From Trichoderma breve (taxonomy: Eukaryota > Ascomycota > Sordariomycetes > Hypocreales > Hypocreaceae), in the NCBI RefSeq assembly GCF_028502605.1, contig NW_026611593.1, forward strand, positions 2,838,501-2,902,500: DNA of 64,000 nt, written 5' to 3'. A model generated the notes under the pieces. The model was not told the DNA's origin and did no database searches. It saw only the letters and a list, made by a program, of their open reading frames with translations. Of this stretch, positions 36,044-48,326 are shown one piece after another (within the stretch, counting starts at the first letter, position 1; each line of letters starts with the position of its first letter). The position numbers and the translations under genes are program-made.

Positions 36044-37320
36044 ATGGACGATGATTATGGCGCCGACGATGCCCTGCTAGAGGCAATGGCAGCTGTCGAG
36101 TCGGCCCATCCAGCACGCAGCTCCGTGAAGCAGCCCGCGCCTCAAGTCATCGACAAACCATCCGCTAGCAGCAGTTCCGGAAATACTGTCGTGCAGCCAA
36201 AGCCCCAAGTCATCCAGCAAAAGACTCTCGGGTCTGGCATCCTGGTATCGCCTCGCCAACGTGGCAATCCTCTCTTGACCAGCATCCGATCGATACCGTG
36301 GGAATACAGTGACATACCGGCGGATTACGTCCTTGGATTAACGACGTGTGCACTCTTCTTGAGGTGAGAATCTTCCATCATTATCACAGACAGGTCATTG
36401 ATGCATATATCATTGCTAACACCATACCTGGCCTCAGTCTCAAATACCACCGTCTTCATCCCGAGTACATCTACACTCGCATTCGTAATCTCCAGGGCAA
36501 ATACAACCTCCGCATTCTCCTCACTCTCGTTGATATCCCAAACCACGAGGACTCTCTACGCGAACTATCAAAGACTTCAGTTGTCAACAATGTGACTGTT
36601 ATACTGTGCTGGTCGGCAGCCGAAGCTGCTCGGTATCTTGAACTCTACAAGTCGTACGAAAACGCCAACTTTTCGGCCATCCGGGGACAGCAGTCGTCCA
36701 ATTATGCGGACAAGCTGGTCGAATTTGTTACAGTACCAAGAAGTCTGAATAAGTCAGACGCCGTAGCTCTGGTTGCTAATTTTGGCAGCCTGAAGAATGC
36801 AATCAATGCAGAGCCAGAGCAATTGAGCATGATCAGCGGATGGGGTGGCGCCAAGGTAAAAAGATGGACGTCTGCCGTTGAAGAGCCATTTCGAGCAAGG
36901 AAAGCAGCCAAGAGAGGCTTCCAGTCATCATCATCAGCAGCTGCTGCAGGACGTGATTCAAGGCCTGTGCCTGCAGTTGCTGACACTGATCGGCCTTCTG
37001 GGTCAGACGCTGAAAAGTCCGGCTCTGGACCCCCAACCAAGGTGACATCACACGCTTCTTCTTCTAAATATGGCTCGCCCGGTGGCAGCGCGCCAGGCCG
37101 TCAATCCGGAAGTACGCAGCCTCCCGCGCAGTTTCACTTCCTGGACGAAGATGATGATTCTGATGAAGAGGAGGCATTTGCTACGATGAGCCGGGGAGAA
37201 GAGAAGGCGCCTTCTCAACCTACAAACCAGCCCCAGGAGGAGCGCCAACCCAACAAAGAAAGTAGCCAGCTTAGTGAAGGCGTAGCAGCAGCATTGGCAA
37301 AGCTGCGTCAAAACGGGTGA
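36044..37320 (+). CDS. DNA repair endonuclease subunit ERCC1/Rad10
   Basis: Non-catalytic partner of the XPF/Rad1 structure-specific endonuclease, acting in nucleotide excision and single-strand annealing repair. Exons are 36044-36363 and 36438-37320, giving 400 residues. The central domain runs from [20 protein letters not shown] to about [11 protein letters not shown] and includes [20 protein letters not shown], restored by the 74-nt intron, and [20 protein letters not shown]. The tandem helix-hairpin-helix region follows ([39 protein letters not shown]). The last 130 residues are a Ser/Pro/Gln-rich acidic tail typical of filamentous fungi. Confidence 0.95.
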
Positions 37321-38951
37321 AGACGCCCATTCGCTCGCATAAATTTCACATGCTCCCCCAACAGAAGTTGGATGCCTAGAGCGAATCGGCACGCGATGGA
37401 GCGCCGCGAAACTGCCGAGAAAGAGGGGGAACTTGATGCGATCCGCGGGTCACAACACATGATGCTGCGTAATAGTAATACGCTGGACTCCGCACGGCGG
37501 TGCTTCTCTGGCCATTGTCTACAAATTACGGCCGCACATTGGAATCCAGACGCAGAGACTTGGCTTTGTTCGGACATTGAGACCTTGCAAGATCCGACGT
37601 GGGGTCAAGATTACCCTTGCATAAGACATACGTCGGCTATATTGAACCATACGTTGCATTATTGAGTCTACGTGGGAGCAATGCACCACCGATGCAGCAC
37701 AAGCACGAGAACAGGTCGCAGCTATCTACAGATCGTTGTGTGCACACACCAGCCAGCGATCGATTCTTAGCGGCTTTCGCATCAGCAGCGATCCCCTTGA
37801 GTGGCGGCGCGTCTCGAAGCTTGTCCAACCAAAGCCGGACGGTTAAGCTTGTCCCTGGAGCTGAGGTTGAGATGCGGGGCTCAACCACAAGCCGGTTCCT
37901 GAAGTGCCGTCGCCAATCTGTGGGGGAATCCAGCTGGTGCTGATATCATCGCACGTACGAGTGGCGCCCGCGGCGCTAGGCAGTAAGAAGCAGGTTGAGC
38001 GGCTGTTGTTGTAAGTGGTTCAAGATGTTACGATTCAATGGACATTAGTTCGGGAGATATGCCGGACGTTTGCAAGTGAGGCGCTCAAATTCCGATCTGG
38101 CCGGCCGTTTGTTTCACGGAAATGCCGCCAAGCCTTGCGTCCCGGCTTGGTTGAAGAAGATAATTACCGTATACGACGCGTTACTATCGCGTTCTTCTTT
38201 CATAATACGCTGTCCTCTGGAGTTTAGATGCAATGCCAATCTTTGAGTTTGACCCATGCGTGGGGTTGTCTTTGGTCGCTTCCCGCCCTCGACATCCCCA
38301 GGCTCACATACCACCGCACATGGTCTAAATGCCAGGATCAGCTCCGAATAATACCTCATGATAGCTGCGTATCGATTTAGGTTTCCCCTCTCTATCCCCT
38401 GCAAAAGTGCCCTAGGCTACCCCAGATGGATGAGCATTGTCAAAATGACTTGTCACCGACGACTCTGGGTCCGATTGATCCCATTGAGATGTCAATGTCG
38501 CAAAGAATTCCGTCATGGACAGAAACCACATGCAAGCTGCTGCTAGCTCTTGGTGTCACCTGCCTGCTGTGGCTCTGTCCACCGGCAATCCTCATCCACC
38601 CTTGGAGCTAAAGCGCATGATCCCGGCCGTTTCTTGAAGGAAAAGCATGCCGGACGGCCGTTGTCGCATCCCTGGACGGCGCCATGTCTTGGATGAGAAG
38701 TGTGGTGATTTATGCTTTGCACCCGCATGAACAATCCGTAGCATTGGTGGCTTAGTGTCGCATGAGGATCCCCATCATTCTCTTTGATCATGGTAGTAAA
38801 GGGAGGAGGAGGAAGAGGGGAGAAAAATGATTGAAAAACGCGGCCTTCCCGCCACTGAATTGTGATCTGCAACCCGTTTCCGGCCTTGAGCTTGGTCCCA
38901 ACTCCCTCCTCCTCCCGGCTGTGCTATCCTACAGAATCGGATATTATCATC
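37321..38951. other. Intergenic, no gene recognised
   Basis: 1.6 kb between ERCC1/RAD10 and the mannosidase gene. It contains only short unrelated ORFs on both strands without family motifs. It includes the mannosidase promoter at its right end. Confidence 0.5.
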
Positions 38952-40691
38952 ATGAGATTCATCAGTAGCTCCGTGCTTGCCTTTGGGCTTGTTGCACCAG
39001 CATTGGCGTATCCTCACCCAGTCCCAGGCGCAAAACGCGGTTCACCCAATCCTACAAGGGCGGCAGCGGTCAAGGCCGCATTCCAGACGTCATGGAACGG
39101 CTACCGCCAGTTTGCTTTCCCTCATGACGATCTTCATCCAGTTAGCAACACGTTTGATGATGAGAGGTAAGTTGTTGGCCGTAAATTCCCCGAATTCATG
39201 GGGTAAAACGGCGCCATTGTTTATCTAACTTTGGCCTAGAAACGGCTGGGGCTCATCAGCGATTGACGGCCTGGACACGGCGATCCTCATGGGAGCGACC
39301 GATATTGTCAACACGATTCTGCAGCGCGTGCCTCAGATCAACTTTACCACCACTGCGGTTGCCAACCAGGGCATCTCTGTGTTTGAGACCAACATCCGAT
39401 ACATTGGTGGCATGCTAGCCAGTGAGTTTCGATATGCGTGCCTCGTGTTAGTGGTAGCTTGTACTAATTGCCCTGATTTGCGTAGGCTACGACCTGTTGA
39501 AAGGCCCATTTAGCTCATTGGTGTCAAATCAGACTCTGGTGAACAACCTCCTGACCCAGGCCCAAACGCTGGCCAATGGCCTCAAGGTCTCGTTCAACAC
39601 CCCGAGTGGTGTCCCAGATCCTACCGTCTTCTTCAATCCCACTTTCCGGAACAGCGGTGCATCAAGCAACAATGTTGCTGAAATTGGAACGCTGGTCCTT
39701 GAGTGGACGCATCTGAGTGACCTTACCGGAAACCCTCTGTATGCCCAGCTTGCTCAAAAGGGCGAGTCGTATCTTCTCAACCCCAAGGGAAGCGCACAGG
39801 CATGGCCTGGCCTGGTTGGAACGTTTGTCAGCACAAGCAACGGCAACTTCCAGGACAGCAATGGCAGCTGGTCGGCTCTCTCAGACAGCTTCTATGAGTA
39901 TCTGATCAAGATGTACTTGTATGACCCGGTTGCGTTTTCAAACTACAAGGACCGCTGGGTTCTTGCTGCCGACTCGACCATTGCGCATCTCGCCTCTCAC
40001 CCAAGCACCCGTAAAGATCTCACCTTTTTGTCGTCATACTCTGGACAATCAACATCGCCAAATTCAGGACACTGTAAGTTTTCAATACAATCAAATGACA
40101 GCATTTAGCTAATATCTCTTGTCCTCAGTGGCTAGTTTTGCTGGTGGCAACTTTATCCTGGGAGGCATTCTCTTGGGCGAGCAAAAGTACATTGACTTTG
40201 GCATCCAGCTTACCAACTCGTACTATGCCACGTACAACCAGACTGCTTCTGGAATTGGTCCCGAGGGCTTCAACTGGGTGGACAGCGTGACGGGCTCCGG
40301 AGGCTCGCCTCCCTCATCCCAGTCCTCCTTCTACTCCAAGGCAGGATTCTGGGTGTCGGCACCGTACTACATCCTGAGACCTGAGACCCTGGAGAGCTTG
40401 TATTACGCCTACCGAGTTACGGGAGATGCCAAGTACCAGGATTGGGCATGGGCTGCTTTCAACGCCATCAGCAAGGCGTGCCGCGCCGGCAGCGGGTACT
40501 CGTCCATCAACGACGTGACACAGGCCAATGGCGGAGGAGCCTCTGACGATATGGAGAGCTTCTGGTTCGCCGAGGCGCTCAAGTACGCGTATCTCATCTT
40601 TGCCGACGAGTCAGCCGTGCAGGTGAACCCCAATGGCGGCAACCAGTTTGTGTTTAACACGGAGGCACACCCCTTTAAGATTCGTCATTGA
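38952..40691 (+). CDS. Secreted mannosyl-oligosaccharide 1,2-alpha-mannosidase, GH47
   Basis: Class I alpha-1,2-mannosidase that trims Man9-type N-glycans; this is the extracellular fungal type, as in the enzyme characterised from T. reesei. Exons are 38952-39166, 39240-39421, 39486-40073 and 40129-40691, giving 515 residues. A signal peptide ([19 protein letters not shown]) is followed by [20 protein letters not shown] (GH47 start), [36 protein letters not shown] (restored by the second intron), [26 protein letters not shown], and [17 protein letters not shown]. The domain ends [11 protein letters not shown], with the conserved Thr that ligands calcium. Several NXS/T sites are visible. Closely similar in recall to the T. 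reesei enzyme but not identical. Confidence 0.95.
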
Positions 40692-41023
40692 GGTGTTGTC
40701 TTTGGATATATGTGAGAGGATGTTTGTGGATATGTGAATATGAATAAAGCCATCAAATATGAATTGCTAGAAATAGACTATTCGTTTGAACTACAAGATG
40801 AGCGCACGTTGAAGTTATAAGTGAATCATGTTTGATGCTGAGTAAGATCTATTATACAGTCCAGCAAAGTAAAGTATGACAGGATTATAGTAAGGTAAGC
40901 AAATGCTGCTTAGGGTATGAGTGGATTTTGCCTTTTGCTCCTCGCAATTCAACCAACTTGGTTACTCTTCGCTCCCAGAAAAATAAAAACAAAAAAACAT
41001 CCAAATCATCTCTCTACAACAAC
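40692..41023. other. Intergenic, convergent 3' regions
   Basis: Between the stop codons of the mannosidase and NAPE-PLD-like genes. Nothing was recognised. Confidence 0.6.
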
Positions 41024-42451
41024 TCAAAACTCCCTGCTCTGACCAATGTCACAAACATCAAACACGCCCTCCTCCGCAATGCCCTTGCGCTTCAACGCCT
41101 CCTTAAGCTGCCTCGGAGGCTCCAGCACCTCCTCCATCGTCAAAGCCCACGTGCCCCAATGAATCCCCATGGCCTTTTCACATTTCGTATCCTGGAAAAT
41201 CTCGACTGAATCAAATGGATTCGCGTGCATGGCGGAAAACGCAGCGCGGGGATAATACGCCCCAATGGGGATCAAGCCCAGATCAAACGGTCCGCGATGC
41301 TCGCCGATCTGCTTGAATTGGGGACATCGTGGCAAAGACTCGTATTCGGGGCCGTAGTCGTCGACGCTGGCGGGCAGATGAGGGACTGCGCGGTATCCAG
41401 TGTCGCCGCCGAACCAGACGTTCTTGTCGCCGGATTTGACGCCCCACGAGCACCACAGCGTCGTGTCCTTGTCAAAGGCCGTGCGGGCGGAGGTGTGTTG
41501 ACACGGGAGACATGAGATCTGGGCCGAAATGGATTTCTTCTCGCCGTTGATGGGGGTTGTGACGGTCAGAGTGGCGTCTTCCCACCAGTCCAGCTCGGTG
41601 ACGTTTTGGAGGCCGCTTTTGCGGAACCAGGACTCGAGGCCGAGACCGACGAAGAATTGCACGTCTGGATGATGTTTCTGGATCTCGAGGACGGAGGAGT
41701 GCGATAGATGGTCGTAGTGGCTGTGGCTGATGACGACAGCGTCGACGACGGGGATGTCTTTGAGATCGCAGGGCTTCGGGGTGAAGCGTTTAGGACCCAT
41801 GAAAGTGAATGGCGAGCAGCGATCTTCAAACACAGGGTCGAATAGAACACGCAGACCAGAGGGGAACTCGACATAATAGCACGCATGGCCCAACCACGTC
41901 GCGCGGAGTTTATCCGAAGCATCACGAGCAGGAAGCCACTGAGGAGGAACGACAGGCACAGTGGGAGGTTTCGTGTCTGGCCACTTGAGGTCGCCGGTGA
42001 TGGTTGGCCAAAGGACCGTCGACCACATGTTTGTCACGCTGGGCGGGTTGGACCATGACGGATACGGATTCTTGAAGCCGGAGATGTGGCCGCCGCGCTT
42101 GAGGATGTGGTGAGGGTTGGAGAGGGCCTCGGCGGGGATGTTGTTTCTGCCGGCGATTTTGAGGACAGAAGTTGTTGATGGATGAGAGGTTGATGGGTGA
42201 GAGGAGATTGTGGATGATGTTGATTTGCGCGTCATGGTTGTGGCGGTTGTTGCTGTTGCTGCGGCGGCGAAGACGAAGACGAAGAGGGAGATGCGTTTGT
42301 TGGTGTTTGATTTGTTACTGGAGTTTGAATTGGAGGATCTGGTGATGGTGTTGAGGGTGAGGCTGATGGTGTTGTAGCGTTGCCACAGCTTAGGAAGAAG
42401 CTGCGTGCGGAACTGCGACATTAGAGATGGAGAGAAGAGAGAAGACAGCAA
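41024..42451 (-). CDS. N-acyl-phosphatidylethanolamine phospholipase D-like metallo-beta-lactamase-fold hydrolase (Fmp30 type)
   Basis: Single-exon gene of 475 residues; an alternative start at residue 11 (ATG 42419-42421) is possible. The N-terminus is basic with one hydrophobic segment (about residues 54-72), fitting an inner-mitochondrial-membrane anchor as for yeast Fmp30. The hydrolase domain has RATWLGHACYYVEF, the zinc motif ISHSHYDHLSH (HXHXDH, residues 243-248), FVGLGLESWFRKSG, LPCQHTSAR, VWFGGDTGYRA and MGIHWGTWALTMEEVLEPP. This set and order match the NAPE-PLD/Fmp30 family, which acts on N-acylated phospholipids. A Ser/Thr/Asn-rich stretch fills residues 38-95. Confidence 0.9.
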   Translation of the reverse strand: MLSSLFSPSLMSQFRTQLLPKLWQRYNTISLTLNTITRSSNSNSSNKSNTNKRISLFVFVFAAAATATTATTMTRKSTSSTISSHPSTSHPSTTSVLKIAGRNNIPAEALSNPHHILKRGGHISGFKNPYPSWSNPPSVTNMWSTVLWPTITGDLKWPDTKPPTVPVVPPQWLPARDASDKLRATWLGHACYYVEFPSGLRVLFDPVFEDRCSPFTFMGPKRFTPKPCDLKDIPVVDAVVISHSHYDHLSHSSVLEIQKHHPDVQFFVGLGLESWFRKSGLQNVTELDWWEDATLTVTTPINGEKKSISAQISCLPCQHTSARTAFDKDTTLWCSWGVKSGDKNVWFGGDTGYRAVPHLPASVDDYGPEYESLPRCPQFKQIGEHRGPFDLGLIPIGAYYPRAAFSAMHANPFDSVEIFQDTKCEKAMGIHWGTWALTMEEVLEPPRQLKEALKRKGIAEEGVFDVCDIGQSREF

Positions 42452-43860
42452 GGGGGGAAGCTATCGACTCTTATATTATATATTACTTCTCGACTTTTCT
42501 CACTGACTGGGGTGTAAAAGGGAAAAAAGGGATCAAGGGGACTGGGTTGGATTGGACTGGGAGGAGATTCTCTCTATCTACTGGACTCGGGCGATGGAAG
42601 GATGGGATGGGCTGCGTCATGCTCCTCTATGCAAGCCACAATCCAGCAAAGCAAAGCAAGCGAAAAAGGAATTAAAATGATTCATTGTGTGTACTCGTAC
42701 TATGGATGTGTTGGTCCGCATTGGTTCTACCTTAACGCGGATTAGGCCCAATTCCGCCAAGGGTCAAGCTTCGAAATAACACAATGCCACGTTTCGTCCT
42801 CCTGCGTCCTTCGTCCATGTTGCCTTACCTCCGTTGTTGTAGGGCTGGGGCTAAGCAGAAACAAGCAAATGGACAGGGAGAGAGACGTCGACGGAGTTAA
42901 AACAAGCGAGTGCGAGTCCGGCACCAAAAAAGACCCTTGCGGAGCTGGAGTTGGAGCTTGGACTGGGCTCGTCCGATTAGTTTTTCTTTTTCCTTGGGTG
43001 ATGAGATGGGATTCATTGCTTTAGTGGAAGGATTTTGGTCGCTGGCTGGCGGGGTTCGGCATACATGGATGGTCCGCCTGAGAGGATTCAGAGGGAAATG
43101 TTTTGTCTGGGAATTATCTAATTTGTCCGTCCTTCATCAACTAACAATGTCCCGTATTGACGCTGCTACAAGTACAAGTGCAGCCCATCATACTCCGCCG
43201 CTCTATCTACAAGTACAGCCATAAGAAAAAAAAAAAACTCCATATTATAAACCCGCACTTCATCGGACCTGCGCGGCCCGCAAAGGCATCCAAGATACGA
43301 ATTTCCCTTGTACTGTACTAAGCGGCGCTTGTATTAACTCCGCCCGTCCGCTGGCTGGCGCTTGTCCGGGCGGGCGAATGAGCGGCCTTGGGCCGCGTTT
43401 TTACGGAAAATTCAAGCGTCTTACAATATGATCCCAGTCAGAGTGCTGACGGACGGGTCTAGGCTGAGTTTGGACTCGATGGCTTTTTGATGTCCTCATC
43501 ATGGTCAGTCAGCAGAGCAAATCTCAATTTTTTGTGGTGTTTGTTATTAAGTAATCTGGAGGGCCTTGATATGCAGGAATTGTGCCATCATCATCATCAT
43601 CATCACCACAGTCATCAAATCACATGTCAAGAGGAAAAGTCGTCAAAGCTGCTCAGCTCAACACACAGGGATTCTATCCCAGGTGAAAAAATGTCATTGG
43701 CCCAGCTAATCTAAAAGCGTTGCGCTCGCACTCTGCACCCGCATTTACATCGTAGCCAAACGTGTAAAAAAGCCAGATGCACAGCCATGGCTATTCCAAC
43801 CATATAAACGCTCCACCCTTAACCCAGCGCCACAAAAAGACTCGACAGCAATGTCCCAGC
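42452..43860. other. Intergenic, no gene recognised
   Basis: 1.4 kb between the NAPE-PLD-like and SNU13 genes, both on the minus strand. It includes a CAT repeat near 43590 and an A-run near 43225. Short ORFs here lack support. Confidence 0.5.
43586..43603. repeat. (CAT)6 microsatellite
   Basis: Six perfect CAT units followed by CACCAC, in noncoding sequence. Confidence 0.9.
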
Positions 43861-44371
43861 TTAAATGGCCAGTCTCTCGACCTTTTGCTGCAGGGCCTTG
43901 ATCTGGCCAGACAGCTCAGACAGCTCGTTGGAGCTGATGCTGGCGGCAATCACGGCACGGCTCACACCGCAGGCGCGGCCCAGAAGAGTCTTGCTGGGGA
44001 CGTAGACGTACGGGACGCCCTTGTCTTCGCAGATGAGGGGGATGTGCAGGATGATGGCCAGGGGCTCGGTGTCGGCAGCAAGGACGGCAAGCTCGCAGGT
44101 TCCACGGTTGATAGCCTTGGTGACTATAATTGGAAAAAAGAAGACAGTCAGCCACCATTGCAACCTCGAATTGAAGGGCAATATCAAAACATACCTTCGT
44201 TGGCACCCTTCTTAGCCTGACGGATGTGCATGGCCGACTGGAGGAGATCCAGAATCTCCTGGGTCAAGGCCGCATCGGCCAAGGGCCAAGCTGCAAAGAA
44301 CAATTCCGTTAGCCCAAGCAATTGAGAGGGGAAACGGCGTATAGCTTACCTGCTTCATTGGCGTTTGACAT
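43861..44371 (-). CDS. SNU13: U4/U6.U5 tri-snRNP and box C/D snoRNP protein Snu13 (15.5K, L7Ae family)
   Basis: Kink-turn RNA-binding protein shared by the spliceosomal U4 snRNP and box C/D snoRNPs. Exons are 44350-44371, 44195-44290 and 43861-44123, giving 126 residues, the exact size of the family. Sequence reads [20 protein letters not shown] across the first splice, then [20 protein letters not shown] across the second, then the L7Ae signature [36 protein letters not shown] and [16 protein letters not shown]. The two introns sit near the 5' end, as in many small RNP genes. Confidence 0.97.
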
Positions 44372-44860
44372 TTTTCACGATGTAGGATAAAAGGGGGGCT
44401 CGCCCGAACAAGGCTCACGGCCGGATGTGTGTTTTGAGGGAGATTTGGAAAAAGTTGGATTGGTGATGGAACGAGATGCGCTTCTCGGAGAAGAAAAAAA
44501 AAGTTGGCGATAGCTATGGTGAAAAAGCTTATCGATCGAGCTAGTGGATAAGCAAATTTTCCGTTTGTCACGTGCAGCTGCACCAAAGCGGTGCATTTGC
44601 TTGAAAACAGTGACGACGATAAAGTGGGTCGTTTAATTGCCTCAAATGGAAATGGAAACGGCTGGACTTATATACAGAGCTGCCGATCAAGCAGTGTGTA
44701 ATTGCTTCTGTTTATTAACTTGTATATGTGGTATGAAATGGATAGAATAGATAATAAGAGAAATCTGTGATTGTTGGTATTGTTTATTTTATTATTGATA
44801 CAAGCTATGCCGTGATGCTTTATACACTATTAATGATACACTGTCTATGCCGGATTGCTT
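44372..44860. other. Intergenic
   Basis: SNU13 promoter region and 3' region of the fumarase gene. No other gene was recognised. Confidence 0.6.
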
Positions 44861-46582
44861 TTACACCTTCTTGGGTCCAACCATGAGCTCGGGCTTAACG
44901 AGCTCATCAAACTCCTGCTCAGTCAGTGCCTGCAGCTCCATGGCACTCTGCTTCAGCGTCAGGCCCTTCTTGTGCGCGTTCTTGGCAACCTTGCTGGCCA
45001 TGTCGTAGCCAATCTTGGGGTTGAGGCAGGTAACCAGCATGAGGCTATGACAAAAGTTAGTTGTGCAATCTGAGAGGTATCAAGAGTAACAAAGAGACTT
45101 ACGACTCCTTCATGATGCTGGCAATCTTCTCCTCGTTGGCCTGCAGGCCGACGACGAGGTTCTCCTCAAACGATCGCATTCCGTCGGCAAGGATGCGCGA
45201 GCTGTGTAGCAGGTTGCGGATAATCAACGGCTTGTACACGTTGAGCTCAAACTGGCCGTTCATGCCGCCAATGGTCGTGGCGACGTTGTTGCCCATGACC
45301 TGAGCGCAGACCATGGTGAGGGCCTCGCACTGCGTGGGGTTGACCTTTCCGGGCATGATGCTGCTGCCGGGCTCGTTCTCGGGCAGAACCAGCTCGCCGA
45401 GACCACATCGGGGACCGCTGCCGAGGTATCGGATGTCCTGGGCAATCTTGGTGAGAGAGGCGGCCAGGGTGTTGAGGCTTCCGTGAGCCTGGACGACGGC
45501 GTCGTGGGCAGCCAGGGCCTCAAACTTGTTGGGGGCAGTCTGGAAGGTGATGCCGGTCATCTTGCTGACCTCCTCGGCGATACCCTCGGCGAAGCCCTCA
45601 AAAGTGTTGATGCCGGTGCCGACAGCAGTGCCGCCCTGGGCCAGCAGCTTCAGGTCGGGCAGAGAGCTCTCGACACGCTTGATGCCAAAGTCGAGCTGGG
45701 CAACGTAGCCGGAGAACTCCTGGGCCAGGGTGAGAGGGGTGGCATCCTGCAAGTGGGTGCGTCCAATCTTGATAATCTTCTTGGCCTCAAACTCGTCGAC
45801 CTTGGCCTGCAGCGCAGCTCGGAGGCTGTGCAGGGCGGGCAGTAGGTCGCGCTCCAGCTCGAGGACGGCGGCAATGTGCATGACGGTGGGGAAGGTGTCG
45901 TTGGACGAGGCGCTGCGGTTGACGTGGTCGTTGGGGTGGACGGGCTTCTTGGAGCCCATGGTGCCGCCGAGGATCTCAATGGCGCGGTTGGAGATGACTT
46001 CGTTTGCGTTCATGTTGGACTGGGTGCCGGAGCCGGTCTGCCAGACGACGAGGGGGAAGTGGTCGAGCAGCTTGCCGTCGGCGACTTCCTTGGCGGCCTG
46101 CTGGATGGCCTCGCCAATCTTGGGATCTATATCGAGTTGGTTGTCATTAGCATTCTGTCTTTGTGTCTTTGTGTCTTCCAATCTCAACTATCCTCTGTAC
46201 ACATACCCAGTCCGTAGCGCATGTTGACCGTGGCCGCGGCGCCCTTGAGAATGCCAAAGGCCGTAATCACCGGCGGCGGCATGCGGTCCTGCGGCTGGTT
46301 GATCTTGAAGTTGCCCAGCGACCGCTGCGTCTGGGCGCCCCAGTACTTGTCGGCCGGCACTTCAATCTCGCCAAAGGCATCGCTCTCGACTCGCTTGTCG
46401 GCCATGGTGACTCGTGTGGCGTGGATGGCTCTGACGCTGGCGGGGATTAACTTGGGAATGTTGGAGTTGGAGTTGATGCTCTGCGGGGTGAGGCTGTGAG
46501 AGAGAGGGGAGGCGCTTTTCTGCCACAGGCGAGACCCGGCGATCGCACCCGACGCAGCTCTTGCCGACGCTCTCCGAAGCAT
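44861..46582 (-). CDS. Fumarate hydratase, class II (mitochondrial, possibly dual-localised)
   Basis: TCA-cycle enzyme that hydrates fumarate to malate. Exons are 46207-46582, 45103-46126 and 44861-45044, giving 527 residues. An Arg/Ser-rich presequence of about 55 residues ([20 protein letters not shown]) precedes the mature start [20 protein letters not shown]. Family motifs: [61 protein letters not shown], and the fumarase signature [15 protein letters not shown]. The last intron joins IMKES to [15 protein letters not shown] second in-frame ATG at 46403-46405 lies exactly at the mature N-terminus and could serve a cytosolic form. Confidence 0.97.
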
Positions 46583-47978
46583 TTTTCTTTGATGTCTACT
46601 AGGTAGTAATTACCGTATACAAAAAAGAGAGAGGTGAGGCTATTCGGTCAATTAGCTCGAATTGGACGGCGCAAAACGTGCACTGAACAAGCCAATCGCA
46701 GTATTCCACTGTTTGTTATTAGAAGACAGCTGTTGTATAAGAGGAAAAAGGAAGAACAAAAAAGAATACGTCGGGAAAAAAAAAAGGAGCAAGGATGCTC
46801 ACCGGCTCAACAAATGCCGGGCAATCGGAAACCAACGAGGGAAATAATCGGAGCCCGGGTGCCCAGCTCCTTAGCATGTACCGCCCCCCGCGAAAATACC
46901 TCACGGAGCTACTTCCATGTTTCCTTGATGCCCGGAATCTCCCACCTCGGGTACCATCATGTATTAAGTGACTTCTTGTATACCTTTTAAACATTACGTT
47001 GCTTTGGCTTTGACTTTGACCTTGAGATTGCCTTTTCCTCTCTTGTTTTTTCATCCTTTTTAATTTACAGCCTATCACTAAAATTGCAAAGCATCGAACC
47101 AAATCTTTGGAGCTTGTCACAGCCATCAAGGGAACAGTCCCACTCTGTTATCTTTGAGCAGATACGCCACCACTTGCAAACAAAGAACTGGAGGATATCA
47201 GATAATTTGAACAGGATTGGATATTGACAAACAAGGCTGATTCGTCAACATTGATATCTTCTTTGCATTTTGCATGGTCACGAGTTCTTATAGACTATAA
47301 TTGTAGGTCCAATCAGAGGGAGCAGTAATCACGGTGGAATCACCCACGAAAGAAACAAAAGCAAGGGAAATGGAACGAAAATACCAAAGGCATCAAAGCT
47401 GAAAATATAAGCAAGCAAGCTAAATCAGTACAAACCAGACTCCGTGGTGATGAAGAAAGAGAAAGAGAAAAATGTGTGGCTGTAGTGGACGAGAAGGAGG
47501 AACAACTACGTGTACTTGAGTTCTTTGCTTTCGCACGCAGACGTCACTAAATGAAGGAAACCTGGGACTATGTGTATCAAGTTGCATAATCTCTCTCTAT
47601 CTACCTTAGAAACCGTAGCATGATATATAAAAACATCCAGCGAAACCTTGATTATATCGGCAGTCGGGGACCAACAGACACCCACATTGCTGGATTGCTA
47701 CGCTATCTTCGAGAAAGGCATGGTCGGCCGATGACCTCGAGTATCTCTTAGCTTCTTGTTAAGGGTGAAGCATTTGAATCTTCCATTTTTGCATAGCGAA
47801 ACTACATGTAACTGATCGATACGCGAAGAGCGATGCTGAGATTCCTGAGTGCGCTCAGGGCGTTGTCGAAAGATTTCCATAAGATTGATATCAGCAAGAA
47901 TTTTCTTTGGTCTCGGATGATCTTTTCTAAACTAAAATGTCAGAAATTTTCCCCATAAACTTGGTGGCGTGGAAGATT
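46583..47978. other. Intergenic, start of accessory region
   Basis: 1.4 kb without a recognisable gene, containing purine-rich stretches (about 46620-46800 and 47330-47490). A 60-codon minus ORF (47698-47880) might be a 3' exon of the next small gene, but I could not join it convincingly. Confidence 0.45.
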
Positions 47979-48326
47979 CTACTCACTGAGAAGTTTGATA
48001 ATATCCTCAAGTGCGACAAGATGCTCATAAATCGCTTCACCATACTCGGGCGCCTTCTTTAATTGAGAATAAAGTGAGTGTTGAGAATAAACCGGGTGCT
48101 GAGAATAAAGCGAGTCTTCTTCCCCTCCTTCCTTACGTGGTGGATCAATCTCGAGCATCAATTTGTGAAACTTTTCTCTTTGCTTTTTAGCCTCGGAGGT
48201 GTCGGCCCATTCAGAGTCGCCTTTGTGTAGGGTGTCCAGAGATTGATAACACCGATCCTTAATGTTCTGGATGTTTGTTATAATCTCATCCAGAGGTAAG
48301 AAAACGGGCGTCCTAGAGCTTTGCAT
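47979..48326 (-). CDS. Hypothetical protein, 115 residues, with YSQ repeat
   Basis: Unspliced ORF starting MQSSRTPVFLPLDEIITNIQ, charged and mostly helical in character, with a short tandem repeat YSQHPVYSQHSLYSQ in the second half. It ends EDIIKLLSE. A possible donor GTGAGT just before the stop could add a few residues from a downstream exon. No family is recognised, and it may be a lineage-specific gene or the remains of a larger one. It sits alone between two long gene-poor stretches. Confidence 0.4.
   Translation of the reverse strand: MQSSRTPVFLPLDEIITNIQNIKDRCYQSLDTLHKGDSEWADTSEAKKQREKFHKLMLEIDPPRKEGGEEDSLYSQHPVYSQHSLYSQLKKAPEYGEAIYEHLVALEDIIKLLSE
48064..48117. repeat. 18-bp tandem repeat, three units, in frame in the hypothetical gene
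   Basis: Units start TGAGAATAAA at 48064, 48082 and 48100. The 18-bp period keeps the reading frame and produces the YSQ-rich repeat of the minus-strand ORF. Confidence 0.85.

Noticed and set aside
37321..38951. Possible missed gene in the 1.6-kb gap before the mannosidase
   Set aside because: Only short ORFs in conflicting frames; no pair could be joined by plausible introns into a recognisable protein.
47698..47880. 3' exon for the 115-residue hypothetical gene
   Set aside because: The donor near 47987 and available acceptors lead quickly to stops in the required phase, so the two ORFs do not join.
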